Shown one piece after another: positions 33,180 through 41,845 of a stretch of 64,000 bases of DNA. How positions within the stretch are numbered: position 1 is the stretch's first letter; the number at the start of each line of letters is the position of its first letter. The notes beneath the pieces are model-generated. The model saw only the letters and a list, made by a program, of their open reading frames with translations. It was not told the origin of the DNA and did not search any database. This DNA comes from Sandaracinaceae bacterium (lineage in GTDB: Bacteria; Myxococcota_A; Polyangia; Polyangiales; Houyiibacteriaceae), in the NCBI GenBank assembly GCA_020633075.1, contig JACKEI010000005.1, positions 124,001-188,000 of the forward strand, read 5' to 3'. The position numbers and the translations under genes were made by a program.

Positions 33180-33185
33180 TCCCTA
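33180..33185 (-). promoter_or_regulatory. -10-like TAGGGA before the LuxR-type gene
   Basis: TAGGGA, 7-nt spacer (TCTGGCG), ATG 33172; this decides the start of the regulator gene. Confidence 0.45.
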
Positions 33186-33354
33186 GCCCGGGACATGGCG
33201 GCGGGCTTGTCGGAGCGGGCAGAAGCGGCGTGCTACCCCCCTGGGGAGGTACTGCGAGCGTGCGGGGGTCACTAGGGTGGAGGCCACGGCCGCAGCTTCG
33301 ACGACCACGGGCCACGGGTCAACGCGGCGGGTCTCCTTCGACACCACACGTATC

Positions 33355-34908
33355 ATGACCTCACGCTCACACTTCGACGCCTACCACCTCCCCCTGCTGC
33401 GCCTCCTGCCGCTGGCGCTCGCGTTCCAGTCCTGGGCCTGCTCGGCCGACGGCACGATCTCCGACGCGTCCACCGACAACTCGGTGACCAGCGACGGTGG
33501 GAGCGGGGCCCCGGACCTGGGCCCCGACGCGCCGCTCGACCAGGGCGAGGCGGACCAGGGCGCAGCCGACCAGGGCGCGGCCGACCAGGGCGCAGCCGAC
33601 CAGGCCATGCAGGCAGACGCGGGCGCCCTCTCCGACGGCGGGACCGCCACGACCCCCGGCTGGAGCGCCGGGGACAACATGTACCCAGGACCCGTCGCCA
33701 CCCGCGTCACCTCCTCGGTGTTCGCGGACGGACGCCTGGCGGTCCTCTTCGAGACCTCGCCCGGCTCCAACGTGCTGCGCGCCCTGGCGTGGACGGGCGC
33801 CGAGACCGGCCCCTGGACCGACCTCGGCGTCGCGAACGCGGGCCTCCCTGGCGCGCTCGCGCCGGCCAACAACCTGGACGACCTGCACCTCCGCATGGTG
33901 CACGTGGGCACCACCGAGCTGCTGGCCGTGTTCCAGCAGAACGGCGGCATCTACAGCAACTACTACAACGGCTCCAGCTGGGGGACGCCCTCCCTCGTCT
34001 CGAGCTCGCTCAGCACCGTCACGCTCGCCGGTGACGGAGGGACACGCGCGATCCTGGTGTACGGCGTCGCGTCGCAGGTGACCGCACGCTTCTACGACTC
34101 GGTCTCGCACAGCCTGGGGCCGGAGCAGGTCGTCGCGGACGCTGGACGCGAGCTCGACCTTCCGCTCGGGTTTCTCTCGCGCGCAGCGATCGACGCGCAG
34201 GGCAACGCGACCGTGTTCTTCCGGGACAGGGCCACGGTGGGCGGCGGGGGCTACAGCGTTCATGGTTACCGGCGCGCTGCGGTGGACAGCAGCTTCGCGT
34301 CGGAGCTGCCCGTCCTCAGCGGCCTCAACAGCCCCGACCGCCTCTGCGCGGCGAGCAACGCAGCAGGCGACGTGGTGTTCTCGTTCAACGAGCGCTTCAC
34401 GAACACGTTCGGGACCTTCGACCGCGTGCGCCACGTGTACCGTGACGCCGTGGACGGGCTGGGCGCGGTGTCGGACACCAGCGCGGCGGGCTTGATCCCC
34501 AACGTGGACAGCTGCGCCATCAGCGCCTCGGGCGACGCGGTCATCTTCGTCGTCAACAACAACATGGCGAGCCGCCCCTTCGTCCCGATCCGCTACACGA
34601 ACGCTGTCGCGAGCGTAGGCGCACCGCTGGACGTCATCGTGTCCGTGACTGGCTCGCGGCCGCAGGGCAGCATGACGAGCGGCGGCCTTTCGGCCGTCTC
34701 CTACTTCCGCACCGATGACCGCGTCGAGGTCGCACTCGAGGAGAGCCCTGGGGGCGGGTACGTCACGGGGCCGTTCCTCTCGCTCCCCAACGTCATCAAC
34801 ACCTCCCTGGACCAGCTCTTCAAGACGTCACAGCGCCTCGATGACGGCCGCTTCGTACTGCTCTACCAGTCCGGGCAGAACCACCTGCGCTACGCGGTGC
34901 TCGACTGA
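33355..34908 (+). CDS. Lipoprotein with DQGAA repeats and propeller-like domain, 517 aa
   Basis: ATG 33355 begins a leader ending SWAC (Cys29); the open frame upstream of it lacks leader character. Residues about 35-95 are an Asp/Gly/Gln-rich spacer with 4.4 copies of a DQGxA unit, a style common in surface lipoproteins of myxobacteria. The remainder is a series of beta strands with repeated pattern (VTSSVFADGRLAVLFETSPG, LRMVHVGTTELLAVFQQNGG, AAIDAQGNATVFFRDR, CAISASGDAVIFVVNN) about 45-50 residues apart, as in a beta-propeller or BNR-like sialidase fold without the Asp boxes. No enzymatic motif is visible. Confidence 0.8.
   Translation: MTSRSHFDAYHLPLLRLLPLALAFQSWACSADGTISDASTDNSVTSDGGSGAPDLGPDAPLDQGEADQGAADQGAADQGAADQAMQADAGALSDGGTATTPGWSAGDNMYPGPVATRVTSSVFADGRLAVLFETSPGSNVLRALAWTGAETGPWTDLGVANAGLPGALAPANNLDDLHLRMVHVGTTELLAVFQQNGGIYSNYYNGSSWGTPSLVSSSLSTVTLAGDGGTRAILVYGVASQVTARFYDSVSHSLGPEQVVADAGRELDLPLGFLSRAAIDAQGNATVFFRDRATVGGGGYSVHGYRRAAVDSSFASELPVLSGLNSPDRLCAASNAAGDVVFSFNERFTNTFGTFDRVRHVYRDAVDGLGAVSDTSAAGLIPNVDSCAISASGDAVIFVVNNNMASRPFVPIRYTNAVASVGAPLDVIVSVTGSRPQGSMTSGGLSAVSYFRTDDRVEVALEESPGGGYVTGPFLSLPNVINTSLDQLFKTSQRLDDGRFVLLYQSGQNHLRYAVLD
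33538..33603 (+). repeat. 15-bp tandem repeat coding DQGxA
   Basis: Four full units of GACCAGGGCGxxGCx and one partial, in frame inside the lipoprotein gene. Unit changes alter the spacer length by five residues without breaking the frame. Confidence 0.85.
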
Positions 34909-34956
34909 CGTGGGTGAACGGAGCGCGCTGCGCGTGCCCCGCAGGCATCTCGCGCG

Positions 34957-34962
34957 TAGGGT
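34957..34962 (+). promoter_or_regulatory. -10-like TAGGGT before the 34969 gene
   Basis: TAGGGT, 6-nt spacer (CTGGGC), ATG 34969. Confidence 0.55.
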
Positions 34963-34968
34963 CTGGGC

Positions 34969-35946
34969 ATGCAGACCCCTACGCACCCCGCCAGCCTCGC
35001 GCTGACCTCGCTCCTCGTCGCGCTCGTGGGCTGCGGGAGCGACCCTGAGCATGCGAGCGGCCCGGAGAGCCCCGCTGCTGCGCCCCGCGCGAATACGGAC
35101 AGCCCCGTCCCGGAGACCGACACGGCCCCTGCACCCGACGTCGCTGGGCCGCGCCCCGAGAGCTGGGTGCGCGCGCGCGTCGCCGAGGCCCGCGCCCGCT
35201 TGCAAGCAGACGAAGCCGGCGCGCTCGTGTGGGCCACCATCGAGGCACACGGTGGGCTCGAGACCTGGCTCGCCAAGAGCACCGTCGCGTTCGAGTTCGA
35301 CTACCGCCCGCTCGCACAGCCCGAGCGGCGCATGCACACGTATAGCCAGGTGGACCACTGGAGCGCGCGCGCACGTCAGGCGGAGCTCGACGGCGGCGCC
35401 GGGGCAGAGGCCACGCTCGGCTGGGACGGCACCCGCGCGTGGATCACGCCAGCCGCAGACGCGTTCCCCAGCACGGCGCGCTTCTGGTCGCTGACCCCCT
35501 ACTACTTCGTCGGGATGCCCTTCGTCGCCGCCGACCCGGGCACACGCTACGAGCGCCTGCCCGACGCGGCGCTGGACGGCAGCACGTATCAGATCGTGAA
35601 GCTGACGTACGGAGAGGGCGTGGGCGACGCCCCCGACGACTACTACGTGCTCTACCTGCACCCGGAGACGCACCACCTCGCGGCCCTGCGCTACGTGGTG
35701 AGCTTCCCCGGCTTCTTCCCTGCGGGCGGGCACAGCCCCGAGAAGCTGATGCGCTACACCGACCCCGCCACCGTAGGGGGTCTGCGCTTCGCCACGCGCC
35801 TGGACACGGCCGCCTGGGACACGGAGAGCGGCACCCCTGGCGAGGTGGTCACCGAGATCACGGTGTCGCGCATCACGCTCGGAGAGACCTGGCCCGTGAG
35901 CCTCTTCGCCCCGCCGGAAGGCGCCGTCGTCACTGAAGACTTGTGA
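34969..35946 (+). CDS. Lipoprotein of unknown function, 325 aa
   Basis: Leader ending LVGC (Cys22), then an acidic Pro-rich linker. The globular part (from RVAEARARLQADEAGALVW) contains VWATIEAHGGLETWLAKSTVAFEFDYRPL, YSQVDHWSARARQAELDGG, LTPYYFVGMPFVAADPGTRYERL and YYVLYLHPETHHLAALRYVV. This layout resembles outer-membrane lipoprotein carrier-like or DUF6503-type half-barrels seen in LolA/LolB/LppX folds, so binding of a lipid is a possibility. That is inference from strand pattern only. Transcribed alone. Confidence 0.75.
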   Translation: MQTPTHPASLALTSLLVALVGCGSDPEHASGPESPAAAPRANTDSPVPETDTAPAPDVAGPRPESWVRARVAEARARLQADEAGALVWATIEAHGGLETWLAKSTVAFEFDYRPLAQPERRMHTYSQVDHWSARARQAELDGGAGAEATLGWDGTRAWITPAADAFPSTARFWSLTPYYFVGMPFVAADPGTRYERLPDAALDGSTYQIVKLTYGEGVGDAPDDYYVLYLHPETHHLAALRYVVSFPGFFPAGGHSPEKLMRYTDPATVGGLRFATRLDTAAWDTESGTPGEVVTEITVSRITLGETWPVSLFAPPEGAVVTEDL

Positions 35947-36026
35947 GCGGACTGCACGCGCTGATTGTGTGCACGGCCGCACTCGCTTCCTGATAGCGTT
36001 TCGCCCTCGAACCTGGGGGCTATCGG

Positions 36027-38474
36027 ATGAACATCGACTTCGACGAGCAGGGTACACGCACCAACATCGAGAGCGCGACCAAGGCGTTTCAGGTCAGCGA
36101 CCTGAGCAGCGCGCTCTTCCACGCGAGCTCGGTGCTCTCGGTGGATCCGCAGCACGCCGCCATGCGCGGCATCCTCGACCAGATCGTGGCGCGCGTGGGC
36201 GCCGACGCGCTGACGCTGGTGCGCACGGACCAAGCCAAGTTCGACTACATCACCGTCGCGACGCGCGCCTACCTGCAGGCCAAGCTGGGCAACGGGCAGG
36301 AGGCCTTCCGCGAGCTGTGCTTCGTGGTGAACCTGCGCCCGGACGTGCCCTTCTTCGTGTGGGGCGCCGAGTGGGCTGCCGAGGGCAAGCTCAACGGCAT
36401 GAGCACGGAGGACACGGTCAAGCTGGTCGTCATCCCCACGCTGCGCTGGCTCTCCGAGTGTCCTTCGCCCGTAGCCGACGACGACTACCGCAAGCCCAAC
36501 GTGCTGGCTGCCGTGCGCGTCATGACCATCTTGCGGCAGCTGCACCCTCAGGAGCCCATGGTGCTCATGGCGGCGTCCTCGGCCCTGCGCCGCGCGGGCG
36601 ACTTCGTCCCGGCCATCCAGCTGGCCGAGCAGTGCCACCAGCTGGACAAGAAGTGGAGCACCGCCATCATGGTGGCCACCGCGCACCGCGACGCCGGCGG
36701 CATCGACCGCGCCGTCGAGTGGTACCGCTACTCTCTCTCGCTCGAGGGCGCAGACCCGATCTCCACGCAGCTGGACATCGGCGACACGCTCCTCGGCGCG
36801 CAGCGCTGGGACGACGCCATCGCGGCCTACCGTGACGTGCTGCAGCAGAACCCCAAGCACCGCCACGCGGAGTCGTCCATCACGTACGCCGAGTACAAGA
36901 AGACCGGCAACGCAGAGCTCAAGTTCGCGCTCTATGACCAGGCCGAGCACTCGGGGCGCGCCTGGCAGCTGCTGTGCGACATGGAGCCGCAGCGGGACTA
37001 CGTCCACTTCCTCCCGGGGCCCGGAGACGCGAGCGCCAATGCGCTGCGCAACCTGGTGCGCGACCTGACGCAGCACCCCGAGCGCGGGCAGGGTGGCAAC
37101 CTGGACATGAAGTCCACCTACCCCGAGTCGCCCAGCGTCCTGCTGGCGTGGGAGCGCTGGGCCAAGGACCGCGGCTTCCAGGTGGGGGTCAAGATCACCA
37201 CCGAGAAGACCACCTCGCCGGACCCCCGCAGCCCGCGCGGGCAGGTGGCGTTCTCACTCTGGCGCTTCGACGCGCAGCGGGGCTACCCCAACGTACCGGC
37301 GCCGGACCCCCGCGTGGTCGACGCGGTCGCGGCCATCGCGCGCGAGACCTTCCTGTTCGAGCGCTGGGACAAGAAGGCCAAGCCGCTGGGCGCGCAGATG
37401 GGACCCGCTTGGGTGGAGCAGCTGCTGTCGCTCATGGTGCACCCGGCGCCCGTCCCGGAGGGCATGGACCCGTTCACGTGGGTGCTGCGCCTGCAGGTGG
37501 CCACGGCGCTCGTCATCGGTCGCACCGACAACAGCTGGAGCGACGCCCAGGGCCGCAAGTTCGCGCTCTTCAACGTGGCGCGCGGCCCCGTGGACTGGAC
37601 CAGCCAGGCCGCCATCATGGTGCTGGCCTGGCTCACGCGCGACGAGCCCAACCTGCGGGCGGACGTCGAGGCTCTCTTCACCGAGCTGCGCGCGAGCATC
37701 CCGCGCGAGAGCTTCACCAGCTACGAGCGCCCCTTGATCATGTCGTGGTTGGGCATGGGCGGGCACGACGACGCGAAGATGAAGATGTTCTCGGACTGGC
37801 TCTACGACTACGACGAGCGCCACACCCAGCGTCAGGAAGAGGAGAAGCACGAGGGGCTGACCATCGCGCAGTACGCCGAGCTCTCGGCGCGACGCGACGC
37901 GATCACCACCAAGCACGCGCACCACGCGGGCGGTCGCATGGCCTTTGTGGCGAACGCGCTCGGGAACCAGCAGTGGAGCGAGCTCGAGAAGCTGTGCCGG
38001 GAGTACGGCCTGAAGGCGGACAACGCGGCGGCCAGCGGGCGCATCGAGGGGTGGGAGACACGCCTGCGCAACGACAAGCGCCTGCGCGCCTTCTTCGAGC
38101 AGCAGGTGAACCTCACGCGCCTCAAGCTCGAGGGCATCGACCCCAACAGCCACGAGGGGCGCATCGCGGAGCAGATCCGCGGCGGGCACTTCGACGTGGA
38201 GGGGGCGCGCGTGAACGCCCAGGCCGTGGCCGCCGCTGCGGCTGCGGGCGAAGACATGGGCGACCCGGACCCGGTGGTCTTCCCCGGGCAGCCCGTCGCG
38301 AAGCTGTCGGACTACGTGAAGATGATGAAGCACATGCAGACCGGCGACATGAACGGCGCGCTCAAGATGTACGGCCTGAACATGGCCAGCTACGGCGGCG
38401 TCGCCCAAGCATGGGGCGTGAAGCTCGCGTCGGACCCCACCCTGACCGCCAAGTTCAGCAAGATGATGGCCTAG
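36027..38474 (+). CDS. Tetratricopeptide-repeat protein, 815 aa
   Basis: The first about 320 residues are helical TPR-type repeats: KAFQVSDLSSALFHASSVLSVDP, RAYLQAKLGNGQEAFRELCFVV, ALRRAGDFVPAIQLAEQCHQL, ATAHRDAGGIDRAVEWYRYSLSL and LLGAQRWDDAIAAYRDVLQQNP. The rest is a mostly helical domain I do not recognise, containing QVGVKITTEKTTSPDPRSPRG and ending in Met-rich DYVKMMKHMQTGDMNGALKMYG. It has no signal peptide. Upstream, TAGCGT at 35994 stands 27 nt before the ATG, so a short untranslated leader is likely here. Probably a cytoplasmic scaffold; partners unknown. Confidence 0.8.
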   Translation: MNIDFDEQGTRTNIESATKAFQVSDLSSALFHASSVLSVDPQHAAMRGILDQIVARVGADALTLVRTDQAKFDYITVATRAYLQAKLGNGQEAFRELCFVVNLRPDVPFFVWGAEWAAEGKLNGMSTEDTVKLVVIPTLRWLSECPSPVADDDYRKPNVLAAVRVMTILRQLHPQEPMVLMAASSALRRAGDFVPAIQLAEQCHQLDKKWSTAIMVATAHRDAGGIDRAVEWYRYSLSLEGADPISTQLDIGDTLLGAQRWDDAIAAYRDVLQQNPKHRHAESSITYAEYKKTGNAELKFALYDQAEHSGRAWQLLCDMEPQRDYVHFLPGPGDASANALRNLVRDLTQHPERGQGGNLDMKSTYPESPSVLLAWERWAKDRGFQVGVKITTEKTTSPDPRSPRGQVAFSLWRFDAQRGYPNVPAPDPRVVDAVAAIARETFLFERWDKKAKPLGAQMGPAWVEQLLSLMVHPAPVPEGMDPFTWVLRLQVATALVIGRTDNSWSDAQGRKFALFNVARGPVDWTSQAAIMVLAWLTRDEPNLRADVEALFTELRASIPRESFTSYERPLIMSWLGMGGHDDAKMKMFSDWLYDYDERHTQRQEEEKHEGLTIAQYAELSARRDAITTKHAHHAGGRMAFVANALGNQQWSELEKLCREYGLKADNAAASGRIEGWETRLRNDKRLRAFFEQQVNLTRLKLEGIDPNSHEGRIAEQIRGGHFDVEGARVNAQAVAAAAAAGEDMGDPDPVVFPGQPVAKLSDYVKMMKHMQTGDMNGALKMYGLNMASYGGVAQAWGVKLASDPTLTAKFSKMMA

Positions 38475-38514
38475 CAGCTGTCCACGGTCCGTTGTGACGC
38501 CTGGCGCGACGCGC

Positions 38515-38520
38515 TAGACA
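38515..38520 (+). promoter_or_regulatory. -10-like TAGACA before the 38527 gene
   Basis: TAGACA, 6-nt spacer (CGCGCG), ATG 38527. Confidence 0.45.
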
Positions 38521-38526
38521 CGCGCG

Positions 38527-39546
38527 ATGGTAGAGAGCGCCGCGAGCGGCATGAGCGACTGGCTCCGCGAGGTCACCGGCGCGTCCCAGGTGAGGGCGGG
38601 TGAGCGGGTGCAGTCACTCTGGAGCGGCTACGGCGAGATCCGCCGCTACGCGCTCACGGGGGCGTTCGTGCAGAGCGTCATCGTCAAGGACGTGCGACCG
38701 CCAGGCGGGCTCGTTGGCGGAGCGCGCGCGGCGCATCCCCGAGGCTGGCAGGGGCAGCGTTCGCACGCACGCAAGCTGCGGTCCTACGACGTGGAGCTGG
38801 CCTGGTACCGGACCTGGGCGCCGCCCAGCGAGGAACACATGCGGCTCGCCGACGCCTACGCCGTCGAGCGCGACGAGCTGGGCTGGCGCTTCGCGCTCGA
38901 GGACTTGGACGCCGCGGGCTTCAGCGAGCGGCGCAGCGCGCCCGACGCATGGGAGCTGCATGCCTGTCTTAAGTGGCTCGCCGAGTTTCACGCCACCTTC
39001 ATGGGAGATGCCGAGGAAGCCAGCGCCGAGCTCTGGCCCACGGGCACCTACTGGCACCTGGGGACCCGGCCCGACGAGCTAGAGGCCATGCCGCACGGGA
39101 GGCTGCGCGACGCGGCCGTTGCCATCGACGCGCGGCTGAACGCCTGCCAGCACCAGACGTTGGTGCACGGTGACGCCAAGCTGGCGAACTTCTGCTTCCA
39201 GCCCCGCAGCAGCGCCGCAGAGACGCACGTGGCGATGGTGGACTTCCAATACGTCGGCGGGGGCTGCGGCATGAAGGACGTGGCCTACTTCCTCAGCTGC
39301 CTGAGCGAAGACACGCTTCGCGACGACGGGGACGCGCTGCTCTTCCTCTACTTCGACGCGCTGCGCACCGCGCTCGCGCGCTTGAAGCCCGAGGTGGATG
39401 GCCTCGCCGTCGAGGCCGAGTGGCGGGCGCTGTACCCCTACGCGTGGGCCGACTTCGAGCGCTTCTTGGCGGGCTGGGCGCCCGGGCATCAGAAGCTCAC
39501 GGGCTACAGCGCCACGCTGACGGAGCAGGCGCTGAGGGGGCTCTGA
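38527..39546 (+). CDS. Aminoglycoside/choline-kinase-like phosphotransferase
   Basis: 339 aa. The protein-kinase-like small-molecule kinase signature is clear: LVHGDAKLANFCF (catalytic HGD, Asp, Lys, Asn) near residue 215 and VAMVDFQYVGGGCGMKDVAYFLSC with the metal-binding D-F-Q. The N-lobe holds FVQSVIVKDVRPPGG with a Lys in the nucleotide-binding strand. It is closest in pattern to the CHK/EcKL and APH group that phosphorylates sterol-like, choline-like or sugar hydroxyls. The substrate is unknown. Cytoplasmic, transcribed alone, followed 74 bp later by mutM. Confidence 0.88.
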   Translation: MVESAASGMSDWLREVTGASQVRAGERVQSLWSGYGEIRRYALTGAFVQSVIVKDVRPPGGLVGGARAAHPRGWQGQRSHARKLRSYDVELAWYRTWAPPSEEHMRLADAYAVERDELGWRFALEDLDAAGFSERRSAPDAWELHACLKWLAEFHATFMGDAEEASAELWPTGTYWHLGTRPDELEAMPHGRLRDAAVAIDARLNACQHQTLVHGDAKLANFCFQPRSSAAETHVAMVDFQYVGGGCGMKDVAYFLSCLSEDTLRDDGDALLFLYFDALRTALARLKPEVDGLAVEAEWRALYPYAWADFERFLAGWAPGHQKLTGYSATLTEQALRGL

Positions 39547-39604
39547 GGCCCACCCATCCGCGCCGCGCGCTACGTTGATCTCCAAGTTGGGCCCAAGGAT
39601 GGCG

Positions 39605-39610
39605 TAGTCT
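39605..39610 (+). promoter_or_regulatory. -10-like TAGTCT before mutM
   Basis: TAGTCT, 10-nt spacer, ATG 39621; the mRNA would have only a few untranslated bases. Confidence 0.35.
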
Positions 39611-39620
39611 CCCCGGCACC

Positions 39621-40508
39621 ATGCCGGAGCTCCCCGAAGTCGAGACCGTCGCGCGGCTCATCCGCCCGCGCGTGCTGGGCCGCACCATCACGGCGTCGCA
39701 GGCCCTGTGGCTGCGCTCGCTGGGAGGCCCGAGCGCCGCAGCCTTCGACGAACAGGTGCGTGGCTGCGCCATCACGCACGTGGGGCGGCGAGCCAAGTAC
39801 ATCGTCCTGACGCTCGGCCGAGCAGCACCCGCCGAGCGCGCGGCGCCAAAGCACCGGCTCACCAAGCACGAACCAGCCGGGGCGCTCTTGGTGCACCTGC
39901 GCATGACCGGGCGCCTGCACGTCGAGCCCAGCGCCGACCCACTCGGACCCTACACACGCGTGGCGCTGTCACTGGACGACGGGCACACGCTGCGCTTCGA
40001 CGACGTGCGCAAGTTCGGTCGCTTCACCTTCGTGGCCGACCCCGCGGCAGCGCTCCACCACCTGGGGCCCGAGCCTCTGTCGGACGAGTTCACTGGAGCG
40101 TGGCTGCGAGACGCCCTACGGCAGCGTAGGCGGCAGCTGAAGCCCCTGCTGCTGGACCAGGAATTCGTGGCCGGCCTCGGCAACATCTACGTGGACGAGG
40201 CACTGCACGAGGCGCAGCTGCACCCACTGCAGTCCTCCGAGCGCGTGACCAAGCCTCAGGCCGAGCGGCTGGTGAGCGCGGTCCGAGCCATCCTCGAAGA
40301 GGCCATCCTGCGCGAGGGATCGAGCTTCGACACGTTCTACCGCACACCCGAAGGCCAGCCCGGCAGCTACCAGGAGCAGTTTCGCGTGTACGGGCGCGAC
40401 GGCCGCCCCTGCCGCCGCTGCGGAGCCACGGTGCAGAAGTTGGTGGTGGCCCAGCGCGGGACCCACGTGTGCCCGCGCTGTCAGCGCACGCCGCGAGGCG
40501 TCCCGTGA
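39621..40508 (+). CDS. mutM: Formamidopyrimidine-DNA glycosylase (Fpg)
   Basis: 295 aa. The catalytic N-terminus PELPEVETVARLI (Pro2 nucleophile, Glu3) is intact. GRRAKYIVLTL carries the conserved Lys, LVHLRMTGRL the central strand, and DVRKFGRF and LDQEFVAGLGNIYVDEAL the helix-two-turn-helix. The C-terminal zinc finger has CRRC and CPRC with the conserved GTHVCPRCQ. The enzyme removes 8-oxoguanine and formamidopyrimidines and cleaves the strand by beta/delta elimination. A 20-residue basic insert after residue 70 (region of APAERAAPKHRLTKHEP) is longer than usual. The stop overlaps the next GTG start by 4 nt. Confidence 0.97.
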   Translation: MPELPEVETVARLIRPRVLGRTITASQALWLRSLGGPSAAAFDEQVRGCAITHVGRRAKYIVLTLGRAAPAERAAPKHRLTKHEPAGALLVHLRMTGRLHVEPSADPLGPYTRVALSLDDGHTLRFDDVRKFGRFTFVADPAAALHHLGPEPLSDEFTGAWLRDALRQRRRQLKPLLLDQEFVAGLGNIYVDEALHEAQLHPLQSSERVTKPQAERLVSAVRAILEEAILREGSSFDTFYRTPEGQPGSYQEQFRVYGRDGRPCRRCGATVQKLVVAQRGTHVCPRCQRTPRGVP

Positions 40509-41278
40509 GCGCGCCATCCGACGGCGAGCGTACGCATCCGGCGCCTGGCGACCCCTCCGGCGAGGCAGCTGGCGCTCCCACCGCGTCGGGCCCCACCGAG
40601 GGCGCGAGCGTGCCTGCTCCCGCCACTCCGCCGACGGGCGGACGACACCTGCGCACCGCGCTCTGGCTCGCGGGGCTGCTGGCGGTGCCTACCACGCTGT
40701 GGCTGAGCGGCGCCCTCGACTACCTGCGCGACACGGCCCGCGTCCGCGCGGACGTGAGCACCCTCGGGCCACTGGCCCCGGTGGCTTGGGTGCTGCTGCA
40801 CGCCACCCTCGAGGGCCTTGGTGTGCCCGCGACCTTCATCGTCATCGCCGCCATGGTGTTGTTCAGCAAGCCGGTGGCGCTGGCGGTGTGCGTGGTGGGA
40901 AGCGCAGGGGGCATGGCCTTTGGCTTCTACTTGGCACGCGTCATCGCCCGCGACTGGGTCAGCGCACGCCTACCGGCGCGCTTCCGTGCCTGGGAGACGC
41001 ACGTCAGCGAGCACGCCTTCTTGGTCTCGCTCCTGATGCGCTCGGTGCTGTTCCTGGCGCCCGGCCCCGCCTACGTCATGGGGTTGTCGCGCGCGCGCTT
41101 CGTCCCCTGCCTGGTGGGCGCGGCGCTGGGCTGCATCCCCGGCCTGTGGCTGATGGTGTACTGGGGCCCGGAGGCGGCCGCCCTCCTGGCGCACGTGCCC
41201 GCCTGGGGCTGGGTGGCCGCGCTGCTGGTCATCGCAAGCGCATTCGCGTGGCGCCGACGCTCACCTACTAACACGTAA
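40505..41278 (+). CDS. VTT-domain (TVP38/TMEM64/DedA-like) membrane protein
   Basis: 257 aa from GTG 40505, which overlaps the mutM stop (GTGA); the alternative upstream start lies inside mutM. A Pro/Ala/Thr-rich cytoplasmic N-tail of about 45 residues is followed by five hydrophobic segments. The VTT core is LEGLGVPATFIVIAAMVLFSKPVALAVCVVGSAGGMAFGFYLARVIARDW and LRSVLFLAPGPAYVMGLSRARFVPCLVGAALGCIPG, with the characteristic G-x-x-x-G-F-Y-L-A-R and R-F-x-P-x-x-x-G patterns. Members are lipid scramblases or transporters of the inner membrane. Substrate unknown. Confidence 0.88.
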   Translation: MSAPSDGERTHPAPGDPSGEAAGAPTASGPTEGASVPAPATPPTGGRHLRTALWLAGLLAVPTTLWLSGALDYLRDTARVRADVSTLGPLAPVAWVLLHATLEGLGVPATFIVIAAMVLFSKPVALAVCVVGSAGGMAFGFYLARVIARDWVSARLPARFRAWETHVSEHAFLVSLLMRSVLFLAPGPAYVMGLSRARFVPCLVGAALGCIPGLWLMVYWGPEAAALLAHVPAWGWVAALLVIASAFAWRRRSPTNT

Positions 41279-41287
41279 GTTGTTAGT
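41267..41287 (+). terminator. 7-bp inverted repeat across the VTT gene stop
   Basis: ACTAACA, 7-nt loop, TGTTAGT, including the stop codon. AT-rich arms and no T run make it a weak terminator or a binding site at the edge of the low-GC region. Confidence 0.3.
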
Positions 41288-41522
41288 GACAAAGCGTCAG
41301 CGTTGTGAAATTCGCGGCGTTTTGACCGTCCAGCGCTCCCCGCGGTGCGCTCTGCGCATGAAAAGAATTTGTGTTGAGCCATTTTCGAGGGGCGCGGCCA
41401 TCTAGTAGGTAGCCAGGGTCGCTGGACCAATTGGACGCTGGCCCTCGTCTGCGTGCGTCGCACCCCTACGAGGAGGCTCGCCCGGGAGGGTGGCCATGGC
41501 TCGGATACACCCCGAGCAACCG

Positions 41523-41537
41523 TGACACCGAGTGTCA
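41523..41537. promoter_or_regulatory. TGACAC-N3-GTGTCA palindrome
   Basis: Perfect 6+6-bp palindrome about 310 bp upstream of the first gene of the GH3 cluster. TGACA half sites recur 150-180 bp downstream (41686-41705), so it is probably part of a multi-site regulator platform. Confidence 0.45.
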
Positions 41538-41744
41538 ATTTACGCATGACCAACGACAGACGCACGCCTGAAAGAACGATCCCACTCGCAACATAGTCGT
41601 CGGTGAGAGCCGTTCAAAGCCTAATGGAGCGCTCCCCATCGCGGTTCGAAGCGCCATCTACGCCGCAATACGCGACCATTTCGCGTGACATGACACGCTG
41701 TGACATTCCGGCCGCGCAGTCTGTACCAAAACTTACCATCTAGT

Positions 41745-41826
41745 AACTTGATGTGTTCACAAGCCGCAGGCGACAACTTTTCGCAAATAAGACAATCGCA
41801 ATTTGAAACTTGATGGTGTACACACC
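41745..41826 (+). repeat. Two imperfect direct copies of AACTTGATG(G)TGTxCACA
   Basis: The first copy begins at 41745 and the second at 41807, about 62 bp apart (six helical turns). The second covers the TTG/ATG at 41810/41813, which argues that those codons belong to control DNA and that the gene starts at 41846. Confidence 0.4.
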
Positions 41827-41845
41827 TGCCCGATTGGAAGGAACC

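Larger units (their letters stand above)
41279..41845 (+). other. 567-bp low-GC intergenic control region
   Basis: The longest gene-free stretch in the window, visibly poorer in GC than its surroundings and without a credible gene on either strand. It holds a perfect TGACAC-CGA-GTGTCA palindrome (41523-41537), further TGACA half sites at 41287, 41686, 41691 and 41701, two copies of CCATCTAGTA (41398 and 41736), the palindrome CCAATTGG (41427), and two similar AACTTGATG...CACA segments (41745 and 41807). It leads only into the GH3 cluster. Confidence 0.6.

Noticed and set aside
41810..41845. Earlier start codons (TTG 41810, ATG 41813) for the first gene of the GH3 cluster
   Set aside because: They lie inside a direct repeat shared with non-coding DNA and have no ribosome site, while ATG 41846 has GGAAGG upstream.
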